This document shows positions 1 to 8,861 of a stretch of DNA of 47,353 bases, in pieces. Source of the stretch: Altibacter sp. (GTDB taxonomy: Bacteria > Bacteroidota > Bacteroidia > Flavobacteriales > Flavobacteriaceae). The first letter of the stretch is position 1. Every line of letters begins with the position of its first letter. Under the pieces are notes generated by a model. The model made no database searches. It was not told where the DNA came from and saw only the letters and a list, made by a program, of their open reading frames with translations. A program made the position numbers and the translations under genes. The stretch is from positions 1 to 47,353 of the forward strand of contig NZ_JAIOHK010000058.1 in assembly GCF_019913785.1 (NCBI RefSeq). Direction: 5' to 3'.

Positions 1-114
1 AAATACGTAAGCTGTTTGGTGGATACACAAGAGGAAAAACCAACTGCAATCAGTAGAAACAGAATCAGACTAGAAAATCTCATAAACGGCAGGATAGTTA
101 TGGAACAAATATAA
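1..114 (+). CDS. C-terminal fragment of an unidentified protein
   Basis: An open frame runs from the window edge to a TAA at 112-114 and encodes about 37 residues ending RIVMEQI. Only the tail is present, so no family can be assigned. It points the same way as the following ABC-F gene, and the 75 bases between them carry a promoter-like element. It could be the end of a real upstream gene or chance open sequence; its frame is intact over the whole visible length. Confidence 0.45.
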   Translation, partial: KYVSCLVDTQEEKPTAISRNRIRLENLINGRIVMEQI

Positions 115-167
115 CGTAACGAAATTAATAATAAAATATATTTCAGTGTAAGTGGGTAAAATCTGTT

Positions 168-174
168 TATTTTG
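168..174 (+). promoter_or_regulatory. Possible Bacteroidota -7 element upstream of the ABC-F gene
   Basis: TATTTTG at 168-174 is one base short of the TAnnTTTG -7 consensus. No clear TTG -33 box is seen. The element overlaps the in-frame TTG codon at 172, which argues that translation begins downstream at the GTG at 190. Confidence 0.35.
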
Positions 175-189
175 CAAAAAATTGAATCT

Positions 190-2061
190 GTGAATTATTT
201 ATCTGTTGAGAATGTTTCTAAATCGTACGGAGAACGTGTATTGTTCAACGGAATTTCCTTCGGAATCAACGCCGGACAAAAGATAGGTTTTGTCGCCAAA
301 AATGGAACCGGAAAAACATCGCTACTAAACATACTGTCGGGCGATGATAGTCCGGACGAGGGTGAGGTTGTCTACCGGAAGAACTTGAAAGTCTCCTTTC
401 TTTCTCAAGATCCCAACTTAAACAACGCACTTTCTATCGAGGAAACCATCTTTGCATCGGATAACCCAATTCTCAAGATCATTGCAGCCTACGAAAAAGC
501 CATTGAAAATCCCGATGATTCTAAAGCCTATCAAAAAGCATTCGACCAGATGGAGGCACATCACGCCTGGGATTTTGAAACCCGTTATAAACAGATCCTC
601 TTTAAGTTGAAACTGGAAGACCTTTCTCAAAAAGTATCCAATTTAAGCGGGGGGCAGAAAAAGCGATTGGCACTTGCCAACGCCCTACTTACACAGCCGG
701 ACCTCCTTATTATGGACGAACCTACCAACCACCTGGACCTTGAAATGATCGAATGGTTGGAAAATCTCTTCGCCAAAGAAAATATGACCCTCTTTATGGT
801 CACCCACGACCGTTATTTTTTGGAACGAGTTTGCAATGAAATAGTCGAGTTAGACGAAGGAGTGCTGTATAGCTACAAAGGTAATTACAGCTACTATCTT
901 GAAAAAAGGGACGCCCGAATTGAAAACCAACTTACCGAAACCGAAAAGTCAAAACAACTCTATAAGAAAGAGCTGGAATGGATGCGTCGTCAACCCAAGG
1001 CGCGAACCACCAAAAGTAAATCGAGAATAGACGATTTCCACGAAATAAAATCCAGAGCCCACCAACGGCGTAACGACCACGAAGTACAGCTGGAACTCAA
1101 TATGGAACGATTGGGCACGAAGGTGGTAGAACTTCATAAAATCTCAAAATCGTATGATGATATCAACCTCTTCGAGAAATTCGACTATAGCTTTTTGCGA
1201 GGCGAACGGGTAGGTATTATTGGTAAGAACGGCACCGGAAAATCTACCTTCTTGAATATCATTACCGGAAGTGTAAAACCGGATAGCGGGAAAGTAGTGA
1301 TAGGGGATACCGTTAAATTTGGCTACTACACACAAAAAGGAATATCCATCAAAGAAGGTCAAAAAGTGATCGATGTGGTACGGGAGTTTGGCGATTATAT
1401 TCCTTTAAAGAAAGGCAGGCAAATCTCGGCACAGCAATTACTGGAACGCTTTCTCTTTGACCGCAAGAAGCAGTATGACTTTGTTGAAAAATTAAGTGGT
1501 GGAGAACGGAAACGACTTTATTTATGTACTGTCCTTATTAAAAACCCCAATTTCCTAATTCTCGACGAACCCACCAACGATCTCGATATCGTCACTTTGA
1601 ATGTACTGGAAAGCTTTCTGTTGGATTTTCCGGGCTGTTTAATAGTAGTCTCTCACGACCGGTATTTTATGGATAAGATCGTGGATCATTTGTTTGTGTT
1701 TCGTGGCGACGGTGAAATACAGGACTTTCCGGGAAATTATTCCGACTTTAGAGCGTATGAAGACAGTGCGGTTGCTGAAAAAAGAGCGGAAAGCACTTCA
1801 GAAACAAAAGCCAAGGTCAATTGGAAGACCGACGATAGCAAGGCGAAGCTCAGTTATAACGAACAGAAAGAATATCAGAAGCTGGAAAAAGAGATTGCTA
1901 AATTAGAGTCAGAAAGAGTAGTGCTTCAAAATAAATTTGCCACCGAAAACTGGGATGGAGAAGAAATTGACAAACAGAGCCAGAAGTTACAGGAACTCTT
2001 CAATCAAATTGAATTGAAAACCGAACGCTGGTTCGAGTTATCGGCTAAATTGGAGGAATAA
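190..2061 (+). CDS. ABC-F family ATP-binding protein (Uup-like)
   Basis: This is a soluble twin-ATPase ABC-F protein without membrane segments. The first ATPase half has Walker A NGTGKTS, signature LSGGQ and Walker B LLIMDEPTNHLD. A charged linker with RRQPKARTTKSKSR follows. The second half has NGTGKST, LSGGE and FLILDEPTNDLD. A lysine/glutamate-rich C-terminal coiled coil resembles that of Uup. Family members act on ribosomes or in DNA/RNA maintenance rather than in transport. The frame is open from a TTG at 172, but that codon lies in a promoter-like element. The GTG at 190 gives the start MNYLSVENVSKSYG usual for the family, so I prefer it. The O-methyltransferase gene begins 7 bases after the stop, so they are probably cotranscribed. 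Confidence 0.9.
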   Translation: MNYLSVENVSKSYGERVLFNGISFGINAGQKIGFVAKNGTGKTSLLNILSGDDSPDEGEVVYRKNLKVSFLSQDPNLNNALSIEETIFASDNPILKIIAAYEKAIENPDDSKAYQKAFDQMEAHHAWDFETRYKQILFKLKLEDLSQKVSNLSGGQKKRLALANALLTQPDLLIMDEPTNHLDLEMIEWLENLFAKENMTLFMVTHDRYFLERVCNEIVELDEGVLYSYKGNYSYYLEKRDARIENQLTETEKSKQLYKKELEWMRRQPKARTTKSKSRIDDFHEIKSRAHQRRNDHEVQLELNMERLGTKVVELHKISKSYDDINLFEKFDYSFLRGERVGIIGKNGTGKSTFLNIITGSVKPDSGKVVIGDTVKFGYYTQKGISIKEGQKVIDVVREFGDYIPLKKGRQISAQQLLERFLFDRKKQYDFVEKLSGGERKRLYLCTVLIKNPNFLILDEPTNDLDIVTLNVLESFLLDFPGCLIVVSHDRYFMDKIVDHLFVFRGDGEIQDFPGNYSDFRAYEDSAVAEKRAESTSETKAKVNWKTDDSKAKLSYNEQKEYQKLEKEIAKLESERVVLQNKFATENWDGEEIDKQSQKLQELFNQIELKTERWFELSAKLEE

Positions 2062-2068
2062 AACCCAC

Positions 2069-2842
2069 ATGTGCTATCAACTAAAATCATATCTAAAATT
2101 TCTGTGGCGGTCCACTAACCAACACGGTGTGCACTCTCCGTTTGTCTACGATCTCGTTACAAAGTGCTTTTATGATACTACCGGATATTGCCAATATGCG
2201 CTTTTAAAGGATTTCAGAAAAAAATTATTAATGTCGGCAGAAGAAATTGAAGTCATCGACTTCGGACAGGGCTCCCGTGTCTTTAGATCCAATAAAAGAA
2301 AGGTAGCCGCCATAGCGAAACATGCGGGTATTTCTCCAAAACGCCAACGTTTGCTCTTTCGATTGACGCAATATCTCAAGCCTGAAAAAGTGTTGGAATT
2401 GGGTACTTCTCTAGGCATCGCCACCACGGCCATCGCATTGGGAAATCCTTCGGCAGTTGTAACAACTATAGAAGGTTGTTCCAATACCGCCAAGGTGGCA
2501 CAAGAAGCCTTCAATTCTTTCCAGCTTATTGAAATTCAGCTATATGCCAAACCCTTCGAAACGTTTTTTGCTGAAAGGCCATCCGAAAAATACAATCTGG
2601 TCTTTGTGGATGGCAACCACAATAAGGAAGCTACGCTTCACTATTTTGAATTGTTACTGAAAAACACCACCACCAATGCAGTTCTTATTTTCGATGATAT
2701 TTATTGGAGTCCACAAATGACCGAAGCATGGGAAGTCATTCAGAAACACCCAAAAGTGAGCGTAAGTATTGATACCTTTCAATGGGGAATGGTTTTTTTC
2801 AGACCCGAACAACAAAAAGAACATTTTATCATTCGTTTGTAA
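2069..2842 (+). CDS. Class I SAM-dependent methyltransferase (O-methyltransferase-like)
   Basis: 257-residue soluble protein. The glycine-rich SAM-binding motif is VLELGTSLGIATTAIA near residue 110, followed by an acidic strand end TIEG. A later LVFVDGNH strand corresponds to the motif III region of the YrrM-like O-methyltransferase fold, and LIFDDIYWSP resembles its metal/substrate loop. The substrate cannot be told from sequence. The gene starts 7 bases after the ABC-F gene, suggesting one transcript. Confidence in the fold is high; O- versus other methyl acceptor specificity is inferred. Confidence 0.8.
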   Translation: MCYQLKSYLKFLWRSTNQHGVHSPFVYDLVTKCFYDTTGYCQYALLKDFRKKLLMSAEEIEVIDFGQGSRVFRSNKRKVAAIAKHAGISPKRQRLLFRLTQYLKPEKVLELGTSLGIATTAIALGNPSAVVTTIEGCSNTAKVAQEAFNSFQLIEIQLYAKPFETFFAERPSEKYNLVFVDGNHNKEATLHYFELLLKNTTTNAVLIFDDIYWSPQMTEAWEVIQKHPKVSVSIDTFQWGMVFFRPEQQKEHFIIRL

Positions 2843-2914
2843 CATCCCACCCCCCTATGCGTCTTATGGTAAAAATAGTATCTTGCAGCAAATAAATAAC
2901 GCACCATTCTGTCT

Positions 2915-3598
2915 ATGAGCTTAGTTATAAAAATTAGAGACATTACCCGAGATTTTCCACTAGGACAAGAAGTAGTAAAAGTGTTAAAAGGTATTGATCT
3001 GGATATTGAACGTGGTGAATACGTTGCGTTGATGGGGCCTTCGGGATCGGGGAAATCTACCCTTATGAATCTTTTGGGATGTCTAGATACGGCAACCTCG
3101 GGAACGTATGAATTGAACGAGCAGGATGTAAGTGATATGAGCGACGATGAACTCGCCGAAATTAGGAATAAGGAGATTGGGTTTGTATTTCAAACGTTTA
3201 ACCTCTTACCTCGTACTACAGCATTGGAAAATGTGGCACTTCCTATGATCTATGCAGGGTATTCTAAAAGTGATCGCATCAAACGCGCCACCGAAGTCTT
3301 ACAGGATGTAGGCTTGGCAGATCGTATGGATCACAAACCCAATCAACTGTCGGGTGGGCAGCGCCAACGTGTTGCCGTTGGGAGAGCTTTGGTGAATAAG
3401 CCTTCCATTATTTTGGCAGATGAGCCAACCGGAAATCTGGACTCCAAGACTTCTTTGGAGATCATGAATCTTTTTGATGAAATTCACAGAAACGGAAATA
3501 CCGTTATTGTTGTGACCCACGAAGAAGAAGTGGCACAGCATGCACACCGCGTTATTCGCCTTAGGGACGGAATGGTTGAGTCGGACGTCCGAAAATAG
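2915..3598 (+). CDS. ABC transporter ATP-binding protein, LolD/MacB type
   Basis: 227-residue single ATPase domain. Walker [10 protein letters not shown] is at residues 41-48, the Q-loop is VFQTFNLLP, the signature [15 protein letters not shown] begins at 145, and Walker [12 protein letters not shown] is near 166-176. This signature is typical of LolD, MacB and FtsE-like ATPases that power lipoprotein release or type VII mechanotransmission exporters. No FtsX/MacB permease lies beside it, so its partner must be encoded elsewhere. The upstream TATCTTG at 2879 is a weak -7-like element. The exact subfamily is uncertain. Confidence 0.88.
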   Translation: MSLVIKIRDITRDFPLGQEVVKVLKGIDLDIERGEYVALMGPSGSGKSTLMNLLGCLDTATSGTYELNEQDVSDMSDDELAEIRNKEIGFVFQTFNLLPRTTALENVALPMIYAGYSKSDRIKRATEVLQDVGLADRMDHKPNQLSGGQRQRVAVGRALVNKPSIILADEPTGNLDSKTSLEIMNLFDEIHRNGNTVIVVTHEEEVAQHAHRVIRLRDGMVESDVRK

Positions 3599-3633
3599 TC
3601 GCTTTCGACGGAGTTCAATTTCGATAATTTGAT

Positions 3634-3663
3634 TTGGGATTTCCCCTATATCACCTATCTTTG
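3634..3663 (+). promoter_or_regulatory. Bacteroidota-type promoter, TTG-N19-TATCTTTG
   Basis: TTG at 3634-3636 and TATCTTTG at 3656-3663 match both elements of the Bacteroidota housekeeping promoter with 19-base spacing. The next start codon lies only 3 bases downstream at 3667, so the transcript may be leaderless for the small membrane ORF and carry about 160 bases ahead of the adenosyltransferase gene. Confidence 0.65.
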
Positions 3664-3666
3664 AAT

Positions 3667-3843
3667 ATGGATTTCTTAGACCTATCAAACCCCTATCTTG
3701 TCGTCATCTTATTACTTCTTGTATTGGTGGTACTTGTCTTTTGGAATAGGTACAATTCGAATACCCTTAGAAAACGTCGAAACAGAAGCTTTAGGAATCG
3801 CTATCACGAAAAGAAAAATACAAAAGATGAAGATCTATACTAA
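3667..3843 (+). CDS. Small single-pass membrane protein
   Basis: 58 residues: a short N-terminus MDFLDLSNPY, one hydrophobic segment VVILLLLVLVVLVFW (about residues 12-26), then a very basic tail rich in Arg, Lys and Asn. The topology is probably N-out with a cytoplasmic basic tail. An earlier ATG at 3634 in the same frame lies in the -33 box, so the ATG at 3667 is preferred. The 3' end overlaps the cobalamin adenosyltransferase start by 17 bases, implying translational coupling. I do not recognise a function; it could also act as a leader ORF for the downstream gene. Confidence 0.6.
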   Translation: MDFLDLSNPYLVVILLLLVLVVLVFWNRYNSNTLRKRRNRSFRNRYHEKKNTKDEDLY

Positions 3844-4399
3844 AACCGGAGATAAAGGCACCACCGCCCTATTTGGTGGAACACGGGTTCCCAAACATCA
3901 CATTCGCATAGAAAGTTACGGCACGGTGGATGAATTAAATTCCTATTTAGGTTTGATTAGGGATCAACAGATAGCCGAATACTATAAAAAGTTGATCATG
4001 CACATTCAGGATCGACTGTTCACCTTGGGCGCCATCTTAGCTACAGATCCGCGGAAGGCGACCTTAAAGAGTGGAAAGGAACGATTGAACATTCCAAAAA
4101 TTTCGGAGGCGAATATCACACGTCTGGAAAACGAAATAGACCAAATGAACGAATTACTTCCCCCAATGACAAACTTTGTATTGCCGGGGGGACACACCAC
4201 CGTGTCATATTGTCACATCGCACGCTGTGTATGCCGCCGCGCAGAGCGTTTGGCCACACTATTGCACGAGCAGGAGCCCGTGGACGATCGTGTTTTAATG
4301 TACCTTAACCGGCTTTCGGACTTTCTTTTTGTACTGGCACGAAAATTGACTTATGACCTGCAGGCTGAAGAGATTAAGTGGATTCCAGAAAAACTGTAA
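3827..4399 (+). CDS. Cob(I)yrinic acid a,c-diamide adenosyltransferase (PduO type)
   Basis: 190 residues beginning MKIYTKTGDKGTTALFGG, the conserved ATP-binding N-terminus of PduO-type ATP:cob(I)alamin adenosyltransferases. The helical bundle contains the conserved CHIARCVCRRAER helix and ends LNRLSDFLFVLAR, both diagnostic of the family. It makes adenosylcobalamin, the cofactor of methylmalonyl-CoA mutase; the mutase chaperone MeaB lies at 14146. The start at 3827 gives the canonical N-terminus, and the open frame further upstream overlaps the small membrane gene. No cobalamin riboswitch was seen upstream. Confidence 0.93.
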   Translation: MKIYTKTGDKGTTALFGGTRVPKHHIRIESYGTVDELNSYLGLIRDQQIAEYYKKLIMHIQDRLFTLGAILATDPRKATLKSGKERLNIPKISEANITRLENEIDQMNELLPPMTNFVLPGGHTTVSYCHIARCVCRRAERLATLLHEQEPVDDRVLMYLNRLSDFLFVLARKLTYDLQAEEIKWIPEKL

Positions 4400-4487
4400 G
4401 CCCTTCAGAAAAAATATTTTTAAAACATTGTTATTCAGTGTTTTATACACGTTCTTGAAAATACTGCAGAAATAATTACGATTTTCC

Positions 4488-4517
4488 TTGACTTTTTAAT
4501 CTAAAAAATTATTTTTG
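4488..4517 (+). promoter_or_regulatory. Bacteroidota-type promoter, TTG-N19-TATTTTTG
   Basis: TTG at 4488-4490 and TATTTTTG at 4510-4517, 19 bases apart, 24 bases before the ATG of the DUF2795-type gene. Confidence 0.7.
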
Positions 4518-4541
4518 CACAAAATTAAAACCCTAAGTGTT

Positions 4542-4763
4542 ATGTACTGGACATTAGAATTAGCATCTTATTTAAGTGATGCACCTTGGCCGGCAACAAA
4601 AGACGAGCTAATTGATTACGCAATTAGAACCGGAGCTCCTTTGGAGGTGGTAGAAAACCTACAAGCAATTGAAGATGAAGGCGATTCATACGATTCTATT
4701 GAAGAAATTTGGCCCGACTATCCAACAGATGAAGATTATCTGTGGAATGAAGATGAATATTAA
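4542..4763 (+). CDS. DUF2795 domain-containing protein
   Basis: 73-residue acidic protein beginning MYWTLELASYLSDAPWPATKDELIDYAIRTG, which matches the small DUF2795 fold, followed by a very acidic tail (YPTDEDYLWNEDEY). DUF2795 proteins are small helical proteins of unknown role. In Flavobacteriia this version commonly sits just upstream of secA, as here. The start ATG is chosen because it follows a good promoter and gives the conserved N-terminus. It has its own promoter and terminator, so it is probably monocistronic. Confidence 0.82.
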   Translation: MYWTLELASYLSDAPWPATKDELIDYAIRTGAPLEVVENLQAIEDEGDSYDSIEEIWPDYPTDEDYLWNEDEY

Positions 4764-4783
4764 ACAACAATAAGTAACAATAT

Positions 4784-4811
4784 AAAAGTCTCGTTTTGAG
4801 GCTTTTTTTTT
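4784..4811 (+). terminator. Rho-independent terminator after the DUF2795 gene
   Basis: AAAAGTCTC and GAGGCTTTT form a nine-pair stem (one G-T pair) around a GTTTT loop, followed by a run of nine T. It separates the small gene from secA. Confidence 0.85.
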
Positions 4812-4874
4812 GCTTAAAAAACAACATTATAAAACACAAGAACCTCTTGGCAATCTGTTTTTTTTACAGTTCTT

Positions 4875-4906
4875 TTGTGGAAGAAATTACAAGCGTGCTA
4901 CCTTTG
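4875..4906 (+). promoter_or_regulatory. secA promoter, TTG-N21-TACCTTTG
   Basis: TTG at 4875-4877 and TACCTTTG at 4899-4906 match the Bacteroidota sigma-A promoter with a 21-base spacer. The secA ATG follows 30 bases downstream. Confidence 0.75.
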
Positions 4907-4936
4907 TGTTCTGAGCAATATTTACAACAATAGATC

Positions 4937-7900
4937 ATGGGATTATTAGATAATGTATTAAAAGTTTTTGTAGGAGATAAATCCAAAAAAGACATAGGCG
5001 ATATTCAACCCTTTGTAATCGAAATAAAAAAATACGAAGCGGCCTTTGAAAAGCTTACGCTAGATGAATTAAGGGCGAAGTCGGATGCATTCCGAAATAA
5101 AATAAAGGAAGACCAGAAGGAGATTCAAACACAGATCGATCAGCTCTCTATTGAAGCGGATGGCATGGAGGATATCGACAAGAAAGAAGAGATCTACAAC
5201 CAGATTGATAGCCTGAAGAACGATCGCTACGAAGTCGAAAAGCAAACCCTTGACGAAATTTTACCCGAAGCCTTTGCCGTAGTAAAAGAAACCGCAAAGC
5301 GTTTTAAGGATAATGAAACCCTAACGGTTACTGCAACCCCATTTGATCGTGAATTATCAGGTTTGAAGGATTATGTCGCTTTGGACGGTGAAAAGGCCAT
5401 TTGGAAGAATTCTTGGGACGCTGCCGGAAAAGAAGTCACCTGGGATATGGTACATTACGATGTACAGCTCATTGGTGGTGTGGCATTACATCAGGGGAAA
5501 GTAGCCGAAATGCATACCGGAGAAGGAAAAACATTGGTGGCTACCCTGCCTGTTTATTTGAATGCCCTAGCCGGAAACGGTGTCCACTTGGTTACGGTGA
5601 ACGACTATCTGGCCAAACGTGATAGTGCCTGGATGGCACCTATCTTTGAGTTTCACGGACTTAGTGTAGATTGTATAGATCATCACCGACCCAATTCGGA
5701 AGAGCGAAGAAAGGCCTATAACGCCGATGTAACCTACGGAACAAACAACGAGTTTGGTTTCGATTACCTGCGTGATAATATGGCCCATGCCCCACTGGAT
5801 CTGGTGCAACGCCCACACCATTACGCAATTGTGGATGAGGTGGATAGTGTTTTAATCGATGATGCACGTACCCCCTTGATTATTTCAGGACCGGTTCCTC
5901 AAGGAGATCGTCATGAGTTCAACGAACTGAAGCCAAAGATCGAAAGTATAGTCGAAGTACAGCGAAAATACCTAACCGGAGTCTTAGCCGAAGCCAAGCG
6001 TTTAATCAAAGAAGGCGATACCAAAGAGGGAGGCCTCCAATTGTTTCGGGTGTATCGAGGATTACCAAAGAATAAGGCTTTGATCAAATTCTTATCGGAA
6101 GAAGGTGTAAAACAAATTCTTCAAAAGACCGAGAACTTCTATATGCAGGACAACAATCGGGAAATGCCGAAGGTAGATACCGAACTGTATTTTGTGATTG
6201 AAGAGAAGAACAACCAAATAGAACTTACCGATAAGGGAATTGAATTTATTTCGGGAAAAGACGACCCTGAATTTTTTGTCATGCCCGAAATTGGCACCGA
6301 GATCGCTATGATCGACTCCGAAGATCTATCTCCTGCCGAAGCTGCCGAAAAGAAAGAAGAACTCTTCCGTGAATTCGGAATAAAGAGTGAACGCATTCAC
6401 ACCTTGAACCAATTACTAAAGGCCTATACCTTATTTGAAAAAGACACCCAATATGTGGTGATGGAAAACAAGGTAATGATCGTGGACGAATCTACCGGAC
6501 GTATCATGGACGGGCGTCGTTATAGCGATGGTTTACACCAAGCGATCGAAGCCAAGGAAAACGTAAAGATTGAAGCCGCGACCCAAACCTTTGCAACGAT
6601 AACGCTTCAGAACTACTTCCGTATGTACCGCAAACTTTCAGGGATGACCGGTACGGCTGTTACCGAAGCCGGGGAACTCTGGGAGATCTACAAATTGGAT
6701 GTGGTTGAAATTCCCACCAATAGACCGATTGCACGTGACGATCGCGAAGATAAAATTTATAAGACTAAGCGTGAAAAATACAATGCAGTCATCGATGAAG
6801 TGACCGAACTTTCAAATGCAGGACGACCTATTCTTATTGGTACGACTTCGGTAGAAATTTCAGAATTACTGAGTCGGATGTTGAGCATTAGAAATATTCA
6901 GCACAACGTTTTGAACGCAAAACTGCATAAGAAAGAAGCAGACATTGTAGCCGAAGCCGGTAAAAGCGGCATGGTCACCATTGCTACCAATATGGCAGGT
7001 CGTGGAACCGATATCAAGCTTAGCGACGCAGTAAAAAAAGCGGGAGGACTGGCCATTGTAGGTACAGAGCGTCACGATTCGCGTCGGGTGGACCGTCAGT
7101 TACGGGGTCGTAGTGGACGACAAGGGGATCCCGGGAGTTCGCAGTTCTACGTTTCATTAGAGGATAATCTAATGCGTCTCTTCGGAAGTGAGCGTATTGC
7201 CAAAATGATGGACCGTTTGGGCTTGAAAGAAGGTGAAGTGATTCAGCATTCTATGATTTCAAAATCCATTGAACGCGCACAGAAGAAAGTAGAAGAAAAC
7301 AACTTTGGTATTCGTAAGCGATTGCTTGAATACGATGACGTAATGAACGCACAACGTGAAGTGGTATACAAACGTCGCTATCACGCGCTATTCGGAGAGC
7401 GTCTTCGCGTTGATATTGCCAATATGATCTATGATACTTCGGAATTAATTGCCGAAACCAACAAGCTGGCACAGGATTATAAGAATTTCGAATTCGAATT
7501 GATCCGCTATTTCTCTATGAGTTCTCCTATTTCCGAAGCAGAATTCGAAAAGATGGATGTAAAGCAAATTGCCGGTAAGGCCTATAAAGCTGCGTACAAA
7601 CACTATCAAGAAAAGATGACCCGAAGTGCCGAAGCTGCCTTCCCGGTGATCAAAAATGTATACGAAACACAAAAAGACAAATACAAACGTATTTTAGTAC
7701 CGTTCACAGACGGAATAAAAACCTTAAATGTAGCTACCGATCTAGAAAAGGCCTACAATACAGAAGGAAAGCAATTGGTAAATGATTTCGAAAAGAACAT
7801 TACCTTGGCCATCATCGATGATTCCTGGAAGACCCATTTGCGCAAGATGGACGAGTTGAAACAGTCGGTTCAGTTAGCGGTGCACGAACAAAAAGATCCC

Positions 7901-8290
7901 TTACTCATCTACAAATTTGAAGCGTTCGAATTGTTTAAATCCATGATCGAAAAGGTGAATAAAGAAGTTATTTCTTTCTTGTTCAAAGGTGAATTACCAC
8001 AGGAAAATCAGCAACAGATTCAGGAGGCCCGTGAGGTAAAATCGAAAGAAAAGCTAAACGAACAAAAAGACGAGATTCCAAACATGGACGAACGTGCGGC
8101 GCAATCGCGTGCTGCAGGGAATACGCAACGTCAACAAGTCACCGAAACTATTGTCCGCGACCGACCCAAAATTGGTCGAAACGACAAGGTGACTATCAAA
8201 CATGTGATGAGTGGTGAAAATAAGACCATGAAATTCAAGCAGGCCATTCCGTTATTGGATAAGGGAGAATGGGTCCTGGTAGACGAATAG
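4937..8290 (+). CDS. secA: Preprotein translocase ATPase SecA
   Basis: 1117-residue motor of the Sec export pathway; it binds preproteins and SecYEG at the inner membrane and drives translocation by ATP hydrolysis. Visible motifs: Walker A MHTGEGKTLVA, TVNDYLAKRD, YGTNNEFGFDYLRDN, the DEVDSVLIDDARTPLIISG DEAD-like box, SGMTGTA, TNMAGRGTDI and RQLRGRSGRQGDPG. It is about 200 residues longer than E. coli SecA. Extra sequence includes a coiled-coil insertion near residues 45-90 and a long insert between the DEVD box and the IHTLNQLLKAY segment. The C-terminus lacks the cysteine-rich zinc/SecB-binding tail and ends GEWVLVDE. This architecture is usual for Bacteroidota. Confidence 0.98.
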   Translation: MGLLDNVLKVFVGDKSKKDIGDIQPFVIEIKKYEAAFEKLTLDELRAKSDAFRNKIKEDQKEIQTQIDQLSIEADGMEDIDKKEEIYNQIDSLKNDRYEVEKQTLDEILPEAFAVVKETAKRFKDNETLTVTATPFDRELSGLKDYVALDGEKAIWKNSWDAAGKEVTWDMVHYDVQLIGGVALHQGKVAEMHTGEGKTLVATLPVYLNALAGNGVHLVTVNDYLAKRDSAWMAPIFEFHGLSVDCIDHHRPNSEERRKAYNADVTYGTNNEFGFDYLRDNMAHAPLDLVQRPHHYAIVDEVDSVLIDDARTPLIISGPVPQGDRHEFNELKPKIESIVEVQRKYLTGVLAEAKRLIKEGDTKEGGLQLFRVYRGLPKNKALIKFLSEEGVKQILQKTENFYMQDNNREMPKVDTELYFVIEEKNNQIELTDKGIEFISGKDDPEFFVMPEIGTEIAMIDSEDLSPAEAAEKKEELFREFGIKSERIHTLNQLLKAYTLFEKDTQYVVMENKVMIVDESTGRIMDGRRYSDGLHQAIEAKENVKIEAATQTFATITLQNYFRMYRKLSGMTGTAVTEAGELWEIYKLDVVEIPTNRPIARDDREDKIYKTKREKYNAVIDEVTELSNAGRPILIGTTSVEISELLSRMLSIRNIQHNVLNAKLHKKEADIVAEAGKSGMVTIATNMAGRGTDIKLSDAVKKAGGLAIVGTERHDSRRVDRQLRGRSGRQGDPGSSQFYVSLEDNLMRLFGSERIAKMMDRLGLKEGEVIQHSMISKSIERAQKKVEENNFGIRKRLLEYDDVMNAQREVVYKRRYHALFGERLRVDIANMIYDTSELIAETNKLAQDYKNFEFELIRYFSMSSPISEAEFEKMDVKQIAGKAYKAAYKHYQEKMTRSAEAAFPVIKNVYETQKDKYKRILVPFTDGIKTLNVATDLEKAYNTEGKQLVNDFEKNITLAIIDDSWKTHLRKMDELKQSVQLAVHEQKDPLLIYKFEAFELFKSMIEKVNKEVISFLFKGELPQENQQQIQEAREVKSKEKLNEQKDEIPNMDERAAQSRAAGNTQRQQVTETIVRDRPKIGRNDKVTIKHVMSGENKTMKFKQAIPLLDKGEWVLVDE

Positions 8291-8309
8291 CGAATAAGTA
8301 ATGATTTAT

Positions 8310-8343
8310 AAAACCTCGGAGCTCACTAGTTTCGAGGTTTTTT
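8310..8343 (+). terminator. secA rho-independent terminator
   Basis: AAAACCTCG at 8310-8318 pairs with CGAGGTTTT starting at 8333, followed by more T; the loop contains GAGCTC. Confidence 0.85.
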
Positions 8344-8351
8344 ATTTTTAG

Positions 8352-8359
8352 TATCTTCG
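8352..8359 (+). promoter_or_regulatory. Candidate -7 element of the DUF4199 gene
   Basis: TATCTTCG, one mismatch to TAnnTTTG, lies 24 bases before the ATG at 8384. No convincing TTG box is present. Confidence 0.4.
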
Positions 8360-8383
8360 AAATAGTCATTCAACTACTAACAA

Positions 8384-8860
8384 ATGAAACATATAAAGAT
8401 TGAACTGAAATGGGCCTTTATCTTTACCGTAATGGCACTGGCCTGGATGTTGCTTGAAAAAACTTTGGGTTGGCACGATGAGGATATAGCAGATCATTAC
8501 TGGCTAACTATGTTATTTCTGCCCTTTGTAGTTTTTATGTATGTATTGGCCATTCGGGAGAAACGCAGACGTTTTTATGCCAAAAAAATAACTTGGAAGC
8601 AGGCTTTTTTTAGCGGTGTGATCATGAGTGTATTTGTGGCGATGCTCTCTCCGTTGGGTCAGTATGTTACGCACAATTATATAACCCCTGAGTATTTTAA
8701 AAACGTTATAGACTATTCGGTGACCAATAATCTTATGACCATTAAAAAGGCAAATGCGTATTTCAATATCAATAATTATATCATGCAGGCTGCCTTTGGA
8801 GCTCTTATTAGTGGTGTACTCATCTCGGCCATCGTGGCTATTTTTATGCGAAGAAAATAG
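8384..8860 (+). CDS. DUF4199 domain-containing membrane protein
   Basis: 158 residues with four hydrophobic helices: FIFTVMALAWMLLE, YWLTMLFLPFVVFMYVLAI, AFFSGVIMSVFVAMLSPLG and the C-terminal IMQAAFGALISGVLISAIVAIF. A basic loop REKRRRFYAKKITWKQAF follows helix 2. This layout matches the DUF4199 family, common in Bacteroidota and of unknown function. It ends two bases before the convergent anti-sigma gene. Confidence 0.75.
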   Translation: MKHIKIELKWAFIFTVMALAWMLLEKTLGWHDEDIADHYWLTMLFLPFVVFMYVLAIREKRRRFYAKKITWKQAFFSGVIMSVFVAMLSPLGQYVTHNYITPEYFKNVIDYSVTNNLMTIKKANAYFNINNYIMQAAFGALISGVLISAIVAIFMRRK

Positions 8861-8861
8861 C

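Noticed and set aside
2170-2514. 114-codon minus-strand frame inside the methyltransferase gene
   Set aside because: It lies fully antisense to a gene with clear family motifs and resembles no known protein.
3599-3826. Cobalamin riboswitch ahead of the adenosyltransferase gene
   Set aside because: The interval is filled by a promoter and a coding frame, and no B12-box-like sequence was seen.
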